A stretch of DNA of 64,000 nt from positions 1 through 64,000 of the forward strand of contig NZ_JAJADR010000007.1 in the NCBI RefSeq assembly GCF_020447265.1, read 5' to 3'. The position numbers and the translations under genes were made by a program. A model generated the notes under the pieces. It searched no databases, was not told the origin of the DNA, and saw only the letters and a list, made by a program, of their open reading frames with translations. Numbering within the stretch: the first letter of the stretch is position 1; each line of letters starts with the position of its first letter. The DNA comes from Hymenobacter lucidus. GTDB taxonomy: Bacteria > Bacteroidota > Bacteroidia > Cytophagales > Hymenobacteraceae. Below are positions 43,428-50,919 of this stretch, piece after piece.

Positions 43428-45042
43428 CCTGCTTGCTTTCCTTTCTGCCGGTGCTGTTCTGAGTGGGTGCGCCTCCATCAGCTCGCCCCAGGGTGGCCCG
43501 CGCGACACCACGCCGCCCAAGCTCACCAGCACCTCGCCCGCCAACGGGGCCCGCAACGTGACGCAGCAAACCGTGCGCATGGTTTTTTCGGAAAGCGTGC
43601 AGCTCAAGGATCTGAGCAAAAACCTCATCGTGGCCCCGGTGCTGGGCGAGAAGGAAACCTACAAAATCAAGGAGGAGCGCAACGCCATTTCCCTGGTTTT
43701 CGACAAGCCTTTTCAGCCCAATACCACTTACACCTTCAACTTCCGCGAGGCCGTTTCCGACATCACCGAGAGTCTGCCCGCCCAGGACGTTTCGGTCACC
43801 TTCAGCACCGGCGCTCTACTCGATTCGGGCTCGGTGCGCGGCACAGTCACGCAGCTGCTCAGCGGCGCCACGGCCGCCGACGTAGCGGTGATGCTCTACC
43901 CCGAAGCCGACACGGCCAACATCCGGCGTAGCAAGCCCTACTACCTGAACCGCACGGATAAGACGGGCGCATTTGCCCTGAAAAATCTGAAGGTCGGCCG
44001 CTACCGGCTGTTTGCCCTGGCCGATAAAAACCAGAGTGGCCGCTACGAGGAAGGGGAGCAGATTGCCTACCTGCCCGAGCCCATCACCGTGCGCCCCGGC
44101 CTCGACTCGCTGCGCCTCGTGCTGGTGCGCCCCGATGCCCGGCGGCCCATTATTTCCAGCCAGCAGGGCACGCCCAATCAGTTCCGAGTTTCCTATAATG
44201 AAGGCTTGAGCCAGGCCAGCATCTCGGCGCTGGGTGCGGCCCCCGGGGCCGCCAGTCCGCTCAACGAAAACCTGCTGCTCGCCGAACGGGGCCGTAGTGT
44301 CACGCTGTTTCGCACGGCGGCGCTGCCCGAGGGCCGCTACGTGCTGGCCGCTACCGACAGCGTGGGCAACACCGGCCGCGACACGATTAACGTGAAGTTT
44401 CCCGGTACCATTACGGGTGCGGCCCGGCGTACGGCACTCTACAGTGTGGTGGGCAACCCGCGCGACGTGTACCGCCAGGGCCAGGTCAAGTTTCAGTTTG
44501 TAGAACCTCTGAAGCCTTTCCCCAAGCAGCCCATCGGCACCATTGTAGAAGATTCCACCACCCGCAAGCCCATTCGGGTGCCCCAGGAAGCTACGCTCAG
44601 CGCCGACCGCACGCTGCTGACCGTTAATCTGAATACCAAGGCCAAGAAAACGGTGAGCATCCTGCTCGACTCGACGGCCGTAACCACCATCACCGGCCAA
44701 CGGCTGGGGCTGCGTGCCCTGCGCTTAGTGCCCACCGATCAGTCGCCGGTAGGCAGCGTGGCCGGTACTATCCAAACCAAGTATACCCGCTTTCAACTGC
44801 AGCTGCTCGATGCCACCAGCCAGGTAGCAGCCGTGCTGGAAAGCCCCAAAGGCACGTTCCGCTTCGACAATCTGGCCCCCGGCAACTACCGCCTGCGCGT
44901 GCTCATCGATGCCGATGCCAACGGCACTTGGCGCGCCGGCGACCCAAAATTCCGGGTGCCGGCCGAGCCGGTGTATCTGGCGCCGCTGCCCATTCAGGTA
45001 CGGGCCAACTGGGAAGTGGAGGATGTTAAGCTGACCTTCTAG
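43411..45042 (+). CDS. Ig-like (Big_5) domain lipoprotein
   Basis: A 543-residue lipoprotein (lipobox AVLSGCAS, Cys near residue 20) of a conserved Bacteroidota family. The first domain has DTTPPKLTSTSPANGARNV and VRMVFSESVQLKDLSKNLIV, a Big_5 pattern. A carboxypeptidase-regulatory-like fold follows (KVGRYRLFALADKNQSGRYE), and the C-terminus repeats it (LAPGNYRLRVLIDADANGTW), consistent with surface or periplasmic tethering. The frame is open from 43324; ATG 43411 gives the lipoprotein signal. Confidence 0.83.
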   Translation: MSVRANLLAFLSAGAVLSGCASISSPQGGPRDTTPPKLTSTSPANGARNVTQQTVRMVFSESVQLKDLSKNLIVAPVLGEKETYKIKEERNAISLVFDKPFQPNTTYTFNFREAVSDITESLPAQDVSVTFSTGALLDSGSVRGTVTQLLSGATAADVAVMLYPEADTANIRRSKPYYLNRTDKTGAFALKNLKVGRYRLFALADKNQSGRYEEGEQIAYLPEPITVRPGLDSLRLVLVRPDARRPIISSQQGTPNQFRVSYNEGLSQASISALGAAPGAASPLNENLLLAERGRSVTLFRTAALPEGRYVLAATDSVGNTGRDTINVKFPGTITGAARRTALYSVVGNPRDVYRQGQVKFQFVEPLKPFPKQPIGTIVEDSTTRKPIRVPQEATLSADRTLLTVNLNTKAKKTVSILLDSTAVTTITGQRLGLRALRLVPTDQSPVGSVAGTIQTKYTRFQLQLLDATSQVAAVLESPKGTFRFDNLAPGNYRLRVLIDADANGTWRAGDPKFRVPAEPVYLAPLPIQVRANWEVEDVKLTF

Positions 45043-45071
45043 TCCCGATTCACCTTTAGAACAAGCCCCAC

Positions 45072-45103
45072 GCGGCCCCGGATGCTTCTGTATTCGGGGC
45101 CGC
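45072..45103 (+). terminator. GC-rich hairpin after the Ig-like gene
   Basis: GCGGCCCCG (45072-45080) pairs with CGGGGCCGC (45095-45103), then TTTGCGTTT. Confidence 0.6.
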
Positions 45104-45242
45104 TTTGCGTTTAGGCGTGCCGCGTGTAGTGGCCTGGGCAACGGAAGTGAGTAGCCAGTTTCTGGTGCTCCGGTTGAGTGCGTTGCCGTTGGTAGCAAAG
45201 CCCACGGGCATGTTATAGACAACCCGAATAAGGGCAGTAATT

Positions 45243-46176
45243 GGCCCTAACGTAAAATGAACAGCTTATCCCACATTCTACGGGCTTTTGGCAACAGCAG
45301 GAAGGGCTGCGAAAAGCTATCCACATTGGGGGCTTTCAGACTCAGCCACCTACGTGCTTTCCACATTTTTTTCCACAGCGGTATATCGGCATTTCTCTAT
45401 AACAGGCTTAACCTGTGGATAATGCTGGGGAAACGTGGGGATAACCCGTGGAGAAGTTGCGGACAATTTTATTTGGCCACGTCAGCGGTAGCACAGAGGT
45501 GCTTATCCACACCGCCAGCGTGGATAAGGGTGGATAACTTTCCCCGAAAAATACCCTAATCCACACCGTTCACAACGTGTGAATTGTGGATTCGTGGATA
45601 ACCTTTTGGATTGTGAACAATCGAGGTAAGTTGTTGTAAGCAAAAACTTTACTATCCACACACCCTGTTGACAGACGGTGTATAAACCGAATGTTGTACA
45701 CAAGTTATAAGCCCTGTGTATAACTATATTTTCTTATCCACTTATGAACACCCATAACGAGTGGGGATTAAAAAGATCTTTTAAATAAATTCTTTTAAAA
45801 AGTTATTAACCCTGTGGATAAGCTCGGTCTGCTTCCAAAAAAGAAAAAGTCCGCTGTGCTCCGGTGAACCCAACCGGCAACGGAAAACTTGCCGGGCAGC
45901 CGGGCCCGCCCAAAGCCGGCGTGGTACTGCGAGAATCCGGGTGCCGCTTCCGCTGCGGCCGGTATAGCACAGGGGCTGCCGCCGCTGCTCGGCCCCTGTG
46001 CTGTGCCGTATGGACGGCGGCATCGTGGGCTGCGCTGGTGCGCAATACTTACGCGCCGTAGGTAAGTACCTGACCGCATGCACTTTTGCACATTGCTGCC
46101 TGTGGAAAAGTGGATAAGACTACCTCCTGCTGCTTTTAGCCCGTATACATTCTTCCCATCCGCCCCTCTCCCACTC
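45243..46176. other. oriC: Probable replication origin, left DnaA-box cluster
   Basis: A 930-base non-coding stretch with many matches to the DnaA box TTATCCACA / TGTGGATAA. Perfect copies are at 45414-45422, 45503-45511 and 45813-45821. Copies with one mismatch are at 45317, 45369, 45436, 45519, 45529, 45557, 45593, 45652, 45715, 45734 and 46109 (first base given); a weaker one is at 45677. An AT-rich segment lies beside the box at 45813. Bacteroidota origins need not lie next to dnaA, so its absence here is no objection. A DnaA-titrating locus is the main alternative. Confidence 0.8.
45763..45821. other. AT-rich unwinding-element candidate with adjacent perfect DnaA box
   Basis: Bases 45768-45810 are almost entirely A and T. 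On the minus strand the perfect box TTATCCACA (45821-45813) is followed by GGGT and then TAATAA, which resembles the box / GC spacer / DnaA-trio order of the basal unwinding system, though only two trios are evident. Confidence 0.6.
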
Positions 46177-46668
46177 ATGCCCTTCGATTACACGCTCAAC
46201 TTCAAAACGACCGATTTCCGGCAACACCCCGAACTGTACCGCGTGGGCAAAGGCGAGCAGGGCGTGCTGCTGGTAGAGCCCTATAAGTCGGAGATTCTGC
46301 CCCACTGGCGCTTCCGCACACCCGAAGTAGCTGAGGAGTCTTCGGAACTCATCTATCAGCTGTTTCTCGACTATCTGAAGGCCGACGACTTCGTGGGCGC
46401 CGACATGGCCCGTAAGTTCATCCAGATGGGCTACACGAGGGCCCGCCGCTACGCCAACCATCGTGGCGGCAAGAAGTACGACGGGCCCGTGCCGGCCGAC
46501 AAGAAGGGGCAGAGCGGTGCCCACGGCCGTGCCGAGCTACCCCGCTCCCCCGAGGACCCCGAAAAAGCGGCGGCAGCGGCCATCTTCAAGGCAAAATGGG
46601 ACACCGCCAGGCTGCACCCCGACTACGTGCGGCAGCGGGCCGAATTTGAGGCCCGCTACGGCAAGTGA
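46177..46668 (+). CDS. DUF4385 family protein
   Basis: A 163-residue soluble protein of DUF4385: MPFDYTLNFKTTDFRQHPEL, YRVGKGEQGVLLVEPYKSEI and LPHWRFRTPEVAEESSE, then FVGADMARKFIQMGYTRARR followed by YANHRGGKKYDG. The family is common in bacteria and small algae and has no assigned function. The open frame starts at 46078, inside the origin region; ATG 46177 is the family start. It sits between the two DnaA-box clusters, together with the next gene. Confidence 0.85.
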   Translation: MPFDYTLNFKTTDFRQHPELYRVGKGEQGVLLVEPYKSEILPHWRFRTPEVAEESSELIYQLFLDYLKADDFVGADMARKFIQMGYTRARRYANHRGGKKYDGPVPADKKGQSGAHGRAELPRSPEDPEKAAAAAIFKAKWDTARLHPDYVRQRAEFEARYGK

Positions 46669-46747
46669 GCCTTGAATACCTACCTTTAAATCCGCATTCA
46701 GAATCTGAACCCGTATTCACCAACCCAACCACCGAAACGAACCGGCT

Positions 46748-47233
46748 ATGCAAACTTCCCAACCACAACACAGCAGTACCGAAGAAAACGAAATCGTTCT
46801 GGGCACCGGCATGGGCCCGCTGAAATTCGGCGCGACGCAGGACGAGGTGCGGGCCCTGATGGGCGAGCCCGAGGAAATCGAAGAGTCGGAGGACGACGAC
46901 GAGTTTGAGCACCAAGCCTGGAACTACCTCGAAGAAGGCTACTCCCTGTATTTCGACCGCGAAGACGACTACCGCCTGAGCTGCATCGAAACCGACCACC
47001 CCGGCCTGCGCATTTTCGGCCAGCCTATTCACGGCAAGTCCGTCGATGAAATTCAGGAGCTCATGCGCCAGAATGGTCTTGAGTCGACGGAGGTAGAACG
47101 CATGGATACCGGCGAAACCCGTCTCTCCTACGAAAAGGAGATGATTGACCTTTACTTTGATGAGGATCAGCTACAGTTCGTCAACTTCGGCGTCTTTATC
47201 AGTGATGACCTTGAGGTTCAGTGGCCTGCCTAA
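46748..47233 (+). CDS. Acidic conserved protein of unknown function
   Basis: A 161-residue, strongly acidic soluble protein. The segment VLGTGMGPLKFGATQDEVRA, then LMGEPEEIEESEDDDEFE, resembles the start of small proteins with an SmpA/BLIP-like repeat (G-x-x-F-G-x-T-x-x-E-V), and the second half repeats the idea (HGKSVDEIQELMRQNG). No family was recognised with certainty. It lies 79 bases after the DUF4385 gene, between the two DnaA-box clusters, and ends eight bases before the first box of the second cluster. Confidence 0.65.
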   Translation: MQTSQPQHSSTEENEIVLGTGMGPLKFGATQDEVRALMGEPEEIEESEDDDEFEHQAWNYLEEGYSLYFDREDDYRLSCIETDHPGLRIFGQPIHGKSVDEIQELMRQNGLESTEVERMDTGETRLSYEKEMIDLYFDEDQLQFVNFGVFISDDLEVQWPA

Positions 47234-47320
47234 ATTCTGAGTTATCCACAAAATTATGGCTTTTGCCTGTGGATAAGTCGATAACTGCCTAAGAACCCGC
47301 CGTTTTAGTGGATAACTTTC
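47234..47320. other. Right DnaA-box cluster of the probable origin
   Basis: Perfect boxes at 47242-47250 (TTATCCACA) and 47268-47276 (TGTGGATAA), in opposite orientation, plus AGTGGATAA at 47307-47315 with one mismatch. The gap to 47375 has no gene. Confidence 0.75.
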
Positions 47321-47375
47321 CCGATTTCGCCTGGGCCCGCCCTTTGGCACGGCTCTTACGAAAACTTCCGGCAAT

Positions 47376-47408
47376 AAAAAAGCCGACCCGCAATGGGTCG
47401 GCTTTTTT
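47376..47408. terminator. Intrinsic terminator after the phosphate transporter gene
   Basis: Arms 47376-47389 and 47395-47408 are perfect complements flanked by A and T runs. It can end transcription from both sides, including the minus-strand transporter gene. Confidence 0.85.
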
Positions 47409-47432
47409 TGTATAATTCAAGGAAAGCCCCTA

Positions 47433-48833
47433 TTACATCATGGCCCGGAACAGCAGGAACAGGCCGCCGGCCAGCGTCATGGTAACGGGCAGCGTGAGTA
47501 CCCAGGCCAGGGCAATGTTGCGTACCATCTGGGGGTTCAGGTTCTTGATACCACGGTTGGCCACCATGGAGCCGGCAATGGCCGACGACAGTACGTGGGT
47601 AGTCGAAACGGGTAGGCCGAACTGCGTGTTTACGCCAATCATGGCGGCGGCTACCAGCTCCGAGGAAGCACCCTGCGCGTAGGTCAGGTGCTCCTTGCCG
47701 ATCCGCTCCCCGATGGTTTTCACGATGCGTTTCCAGCCTACCATCGTGCCGATTCCCAGCGAAAGGGCTACCATGAATGACACTTCCCAGGGGGCATAGT
47801 CAGTAAAGGTGCGCATCTGGGTGATGCTGGCGTCGAAGGTTTTGCGGTCCACGGTACTCAGGGCCAGCTTGTCGCTGCCGGTGAGCTTCTTGCTGCGGTT
47901 GTGCAGCAAGAGAATGGCTTTGCGAATCTCGAAGCGGGCCGACTCGGGCAGCTGCTTCACGTTGGTTTTGCCGGCGAAAATGGCATCCAGCGTGTTGGTC
48001 TGGGTGCGAATATCGGTCAGCAGCTTCTGGTCGGCGGGGCTGAGGTTGGTAGCATCCACCTTGCCCATCACCATTTCCAGGTTGGTGAGCGAGTCGCGCA
48101 TATCCAGCGGGTTCAGCTTCTGGTTGAGGGCAAAATGGATGGGCACGATGCCGATGAGAATCAGCATAATGAGTCCTACGCCCTTCTGGCCGTCGTTGGA
48201 GCCGTGGAAAAAGCTTACCAGGGTGCAGGTCGCAATCAGGATCAGGCGAATCCAGATGGGTGGCGGCTTGCGCTTGTGCGGCTCCTTAAAGATGTTTTTG
48301 TTGGCCACGAAGCGCTTCAGCAAAAACATCATGATGATGGTGAGCGAGAAGCCGAAGATGGGGCTGATCAGCAGCGAGGCCATCGTTTCGCCGGCTTTGC
48401 CCCAGTTGACGGCCGCCCCGTTGGATTCGGGCAGCAGGGAGTAGGCAATGCCCACGCCCAGAATGGAGCCGATCAGCGCGTGCGACGACGAGGAGGGCAG
48501 GCCGTAGTACCAGGTGCCCACGTTCCAGAGAATGGCCGCAATAATGAGGGCGCCCACCATGGCAATGCCGTGGTACACGTTCTGGTCGACGAGGCTTTCG
48601 ACGGGCAGCAGGTACACGATGCCCATGGCCACCGCAATACCGCCCGTGAGTACCCCGATAAAATTCCAGAAGCCCGACCACACCACGGCCACCCAGGGCC
48701 GCAGGGCGTTGGTGTAGATAACGGTAGCCACGGCGTTGGCCGTATCGTGGAAGCCGTTGACGAATTCGAAGGCGCAAGCTGCTACCAGACAGGCTATTAG
48801 CAGCAGAAGCACATGAGGCTCTAAGCCAAACAT
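47433..48833 (-). CDS. PiT-family inorganic phosphate transporter
   Basis: A 466-residue inner-membrane carrier of the PiT family. The N-terminal signature FEFVNGFHDTANAVATVIY and the C-terminal repeat TQFGLPVSTTHVLSSAIAGS carry the two inverted halves of the fold, with GSNDGQKGVGLIML between them. About 130 residues in the middle (roughly 235-345) form a soluble domain, as in other Bacteroidota relatives. A well-formed promoter lies just upstream on the minus strand. Confidence 0.93.
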   Translation of the reverse strand: MFGLEPHVLLLLIACLVAACAFEFVNGFHDTANAVATVIYTNALRPWVAVVWSGFWNFIGVLTGGIAVAMGIVYLLPVESLVDQNVYHGIAMVGALIIAAILWNVGTWYYGLPSSSSHALIGSILGVGIAYSLLPESNGAAVNWGKAGETMASLLISPIFGFSLTIIMMFLLKRFVANKNIFKEPHKRKPPPIWIRLILIATCTLVSFFHGSNDGQKGVGLIMLILIGIVPIHFALNQKLNPLDMRDSLTNLEMVMGKVDATNLSPADQKLLTDIRTQTNTLDAIFAGKTNVKQLPESARFEIRKAILLLHNRSKKLTGSDKLALSTVDRKTFDASITQMRTFTDYAPWEVSFMVALSLGIGTMVGWKRIVKTIGERIGKEHLTYAQGASSELVAAAMIGVNTQFGLPVSTTHVLSSAIAGSMVANRGIKNLNPQMVRNIALAWVLTLPVTMTLAGGLFLLFRAMM

Positions 48834-48870
48834 AAAAGGGGAATTAATGGGAAATCGGTTTTCATCACTC

Positions 48871-48901
48871 CAAAGGTAGACGGACCTTTAGGCGGGGCAA
48901 G
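48871..48901 (-). promoter_or_regulatory. Promoter of the phosphate transporter gene
   Basis: On the minus strand CTTG (48901-48898) and TACCTTTG (48878-48871) are 19 bases apart, the best match in the window to the Bacteroidota -33/-7 consensus, about 40 bases before the start codon. Confidence 0.65.
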
Positions 48902-49080
48902 ATTATGAAATTGTTACGCCAAAGTTGCGCCCAGCCCCCGTGCTTGCGCTTAACGCAGGAACCGATTTGGGGTTGGCTGCCGGCTTAATCCGTTGAGCTT
49001 GAACGGCCCCAAGGTGGCCACCGGGGCCGAATCCGGTAACAGTTGGCGCTATATTCTGCGCGGCCTCCCGAGCTTTCTGC

Positions 49081-49088
49081 TACTTTTG
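49081..49088 (+). promoter_or_regulatory. -7 promoter box for glyS
   Basis: TACTTTTG fits TAnnTTTG and lies 30 bases before the preferred start at 49119; the longer open frame beginning at 48993 would place the start upstream of its own promoter. Confidence 0.5.
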
Positions 49089-49118
49089 CCCACTTCTACC
49101 GACTCTGAGTACCTGATT

Positions 49119-50642
49119 ATGAGCAACGCCCCGCAGAAAACTGCCGCCAATACCACGGAAGGCACTTTGGCCGAAATCGTGTCGCACGCTAAGGAATACG
49201 GCTTCGTATTTCCCTCCTCCGAAATCTATGACGGCCTGGCCGCCGTGTACGACTACGGCCCCAACGGCGTGGAGCTGAAAAACAACCTCAAGCAGCTCTG
49301 GTGGAAGGCCATGACCCAGCTCAACCAGAACGTGGTGGGCATCGACGCGGCCATCTTCATGCACCCGCTCACCTGGAAAGCCTCCGGCCACGTCGACGGC
49401 TTCTCCGACCCCATGATTGACAACCTCGACAGCAAGAAGCGTTACCGCGCCGACGTATTGTTGGAAGAAAAAGCCGCCGAGTACGAGAAGAACGGCGAAA
49501 TAGCCCGCGCCGAAACCCTGCTGGCCGAAATGGGCCGTCTGCTGACCATCGAAGATCTGGCCGGCGTGAAGCAGCTCATCATTGATGAGAAAATCCTGTG
49601 CCCGATCAGCAAGACCGGCAACTGGACCGACGTGCGCCAGTTCAACCTGATGTTTTCGACCCAGGTAGGCGCCGTGGCCGAAGATTCGAACAAGATTTAC
49701 CTGCGCCCCGAAACGGCCCAAGGCATCTTCGTCAACTTCCTAAACGTGCAGAAGTCGGCCCGGCAGAAAGTGCCATTTGGCATTGCTCAGATCGGCAAGG
49801 CCTTCCGCAACGAGATTGTAGCCCGCCAGTTCATCTTCCGCATGCGGGAGTTTGAGCAGATGGAAATGCAGTTTTTCGTGCGCCCCGGCACCGAGGACGA
49901 GTGGTATGATAAATGGAAAGCAACGCGCATGCGCTGGCACCAGGTGTTGGGCCTGCCCGCCGACAAACTTCGCTTCCACGACCACGAAAAGCTGGCTTTC
50001 TATGCCAAGGCAGCGGTGGATATTGAGTACGAATTCCCGTTCGGCTTCAAGGAAATGGAAGGAATTCACTCCAGAACTAACCACGACCTAACCCAGCACC
50101 AGGAGTACAGCCGCAAAAAGCAGCAGTACTTCGACGCTGATATTGACCCCGAAACCGGTAAAGCTTACGGCAACTACATCCCCTTCGTGGTGGAAACGTC
50201 CGTTGGTGCCGACCGTTTGTTCCTAGCCACGCTCTGCCAAGCCTATACCGAGGAAACCATTACCGAAGGTGAAGGCGAGAAAGAGCAAACCAAAACGCGC
50301 ACGTTCCTGAAGCTGCACCCAGCAGTAGCGCCTATTAAGGCCGCCATTTTCCCGCTGGTGAAAAAGGATGGTATGCCCGAAAAGGCGGAAGAAATCTTCA
50401 ACAGTCTGCGCCACGACTTCCGCGTCATTATGGAGGAGCGCGACGCTATTGGGAAGCGCTACACCCGCCAGGACTTGATTGGTACGCCTTTCTGCATCGT
50501 GGTAGACGGCCAGACCCTGGAGGACGAAACCGTAACCGTGCGTCACCGCGACTCGCGTGAGCAGACGCGTATGCCGATTTCCGAGCTGCGCGCCTACATC
50601 GGCGAGGCCGTGAGCTTCTCCCGAATTTTCGAGAAGCTGTAA
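49119..50642 (+). CDS. glyS: Glycyl-tRNA synthetase (dimeric, eukaryote-like type)
   Basis: A 507-residue class II synthetase that charges tRNA-Gly. Features are IVSHAKEYGFVFPSSEIYDG, DYGPNGVELKNNLKQLWW, FMHPLTWKASGHVDGFSDPM, motif 2 RPETAQGIFVNFLNVQKSAR, FRMREFEQMEMQFFV and motif 3 region VVETSVGADRLFLATLCQAY, followed by the anticodon-binding domain. The two-subunit GlyQ/GlyS form is not used. Terminated by a hairpin at 50676. Confidence 0.95.
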   Translation: MSNAPQKTAANTTEGTLAEIVSHAKEYGFVFPSSEIYDGLAAVYDYGPNGVELKNNLKQLWWKAMTQLNQNVVGIDAAIFMHPLTWKASGHVDGFSDPMIDNLDSKKRYRADVLLEEKAAEYEKNGEIARAETLLAEMGRLLTIEDLAGVKQLIIDEKILCPISKTGNWTDVRQFNLMFSTQVGAVAEDSNKIYLRPETAQGIFVNFLNVQKSARQKVPFGIAQIGKAFRNEIVARQFIFRMREFEQMEMQFFVRPGTEDEWYDKWKATRMRWHQVLGLPADKLRFHDHEKLAFYAKAAVDIEYEFPFGFKEMEGIHSRTNHDLTQHQEYSRKKQQYFDADIDPETGKAYGNYIPFVVETSVGADRLFLATLCQAYTEETITEGEGEKEQTKTRTFLKLHPAVAPIKAAIFPLVKKDGMPEKAEEIFNSLRHDFRVIMEERDAIGKRYTRQDLIGTPFCIVVDGQTLEDETVTVRHRDSREQTRMPISELRAYIGEAVSFSRIFEKL

Positions 50643-50675
50643 GAAGTTCAGCAGCTGTCCAGCGCGAATAGCCGG

Positions 50676-50705
50676 GGCCGTCATGCTGAGCATGGCGGCC
50701 TTTTT
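50676..50705 (+). terminator. Intrinsic terminator after glyS
   Basis: GGCCGTCATGCT (50676-50687) pairs with AGCATGGCGGCC (50689-50700) with one wobble, then TTTTT. Confidence 0.8.
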
Positions 50706-50894
50706 CGTGCCGCGTGGCGGTGGTCCGTTTCGGCCGAGTGAATCGGGCCGGGCGTCGAGTAGGCGCGGGCTATGCCACGGAACCGGCTAGGTTTACGTCT
50801 GTTTCAAAAAGCAGGACGGGAAAATTCATTTCTGCTCCGGCTTTCAGGGAGGTGCCCGAACCTGACCTCCTCTTTCTACCAGCCTGTCATTGCG

Positions 50895-50902
50895 TACCTT
50901 TG
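50895..50902 (+). promoter_or_regulatory. -7 promoter box for the RND transporter gene
   Basis: TACCTTTG, an exact TAnnTTTG match, 17 bases before the start codon at 50920, so the transcript has a very short leader. Confidence 0.55.
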
Positions 50903-50919
50903 CTAAATTTTAGCGGCCT

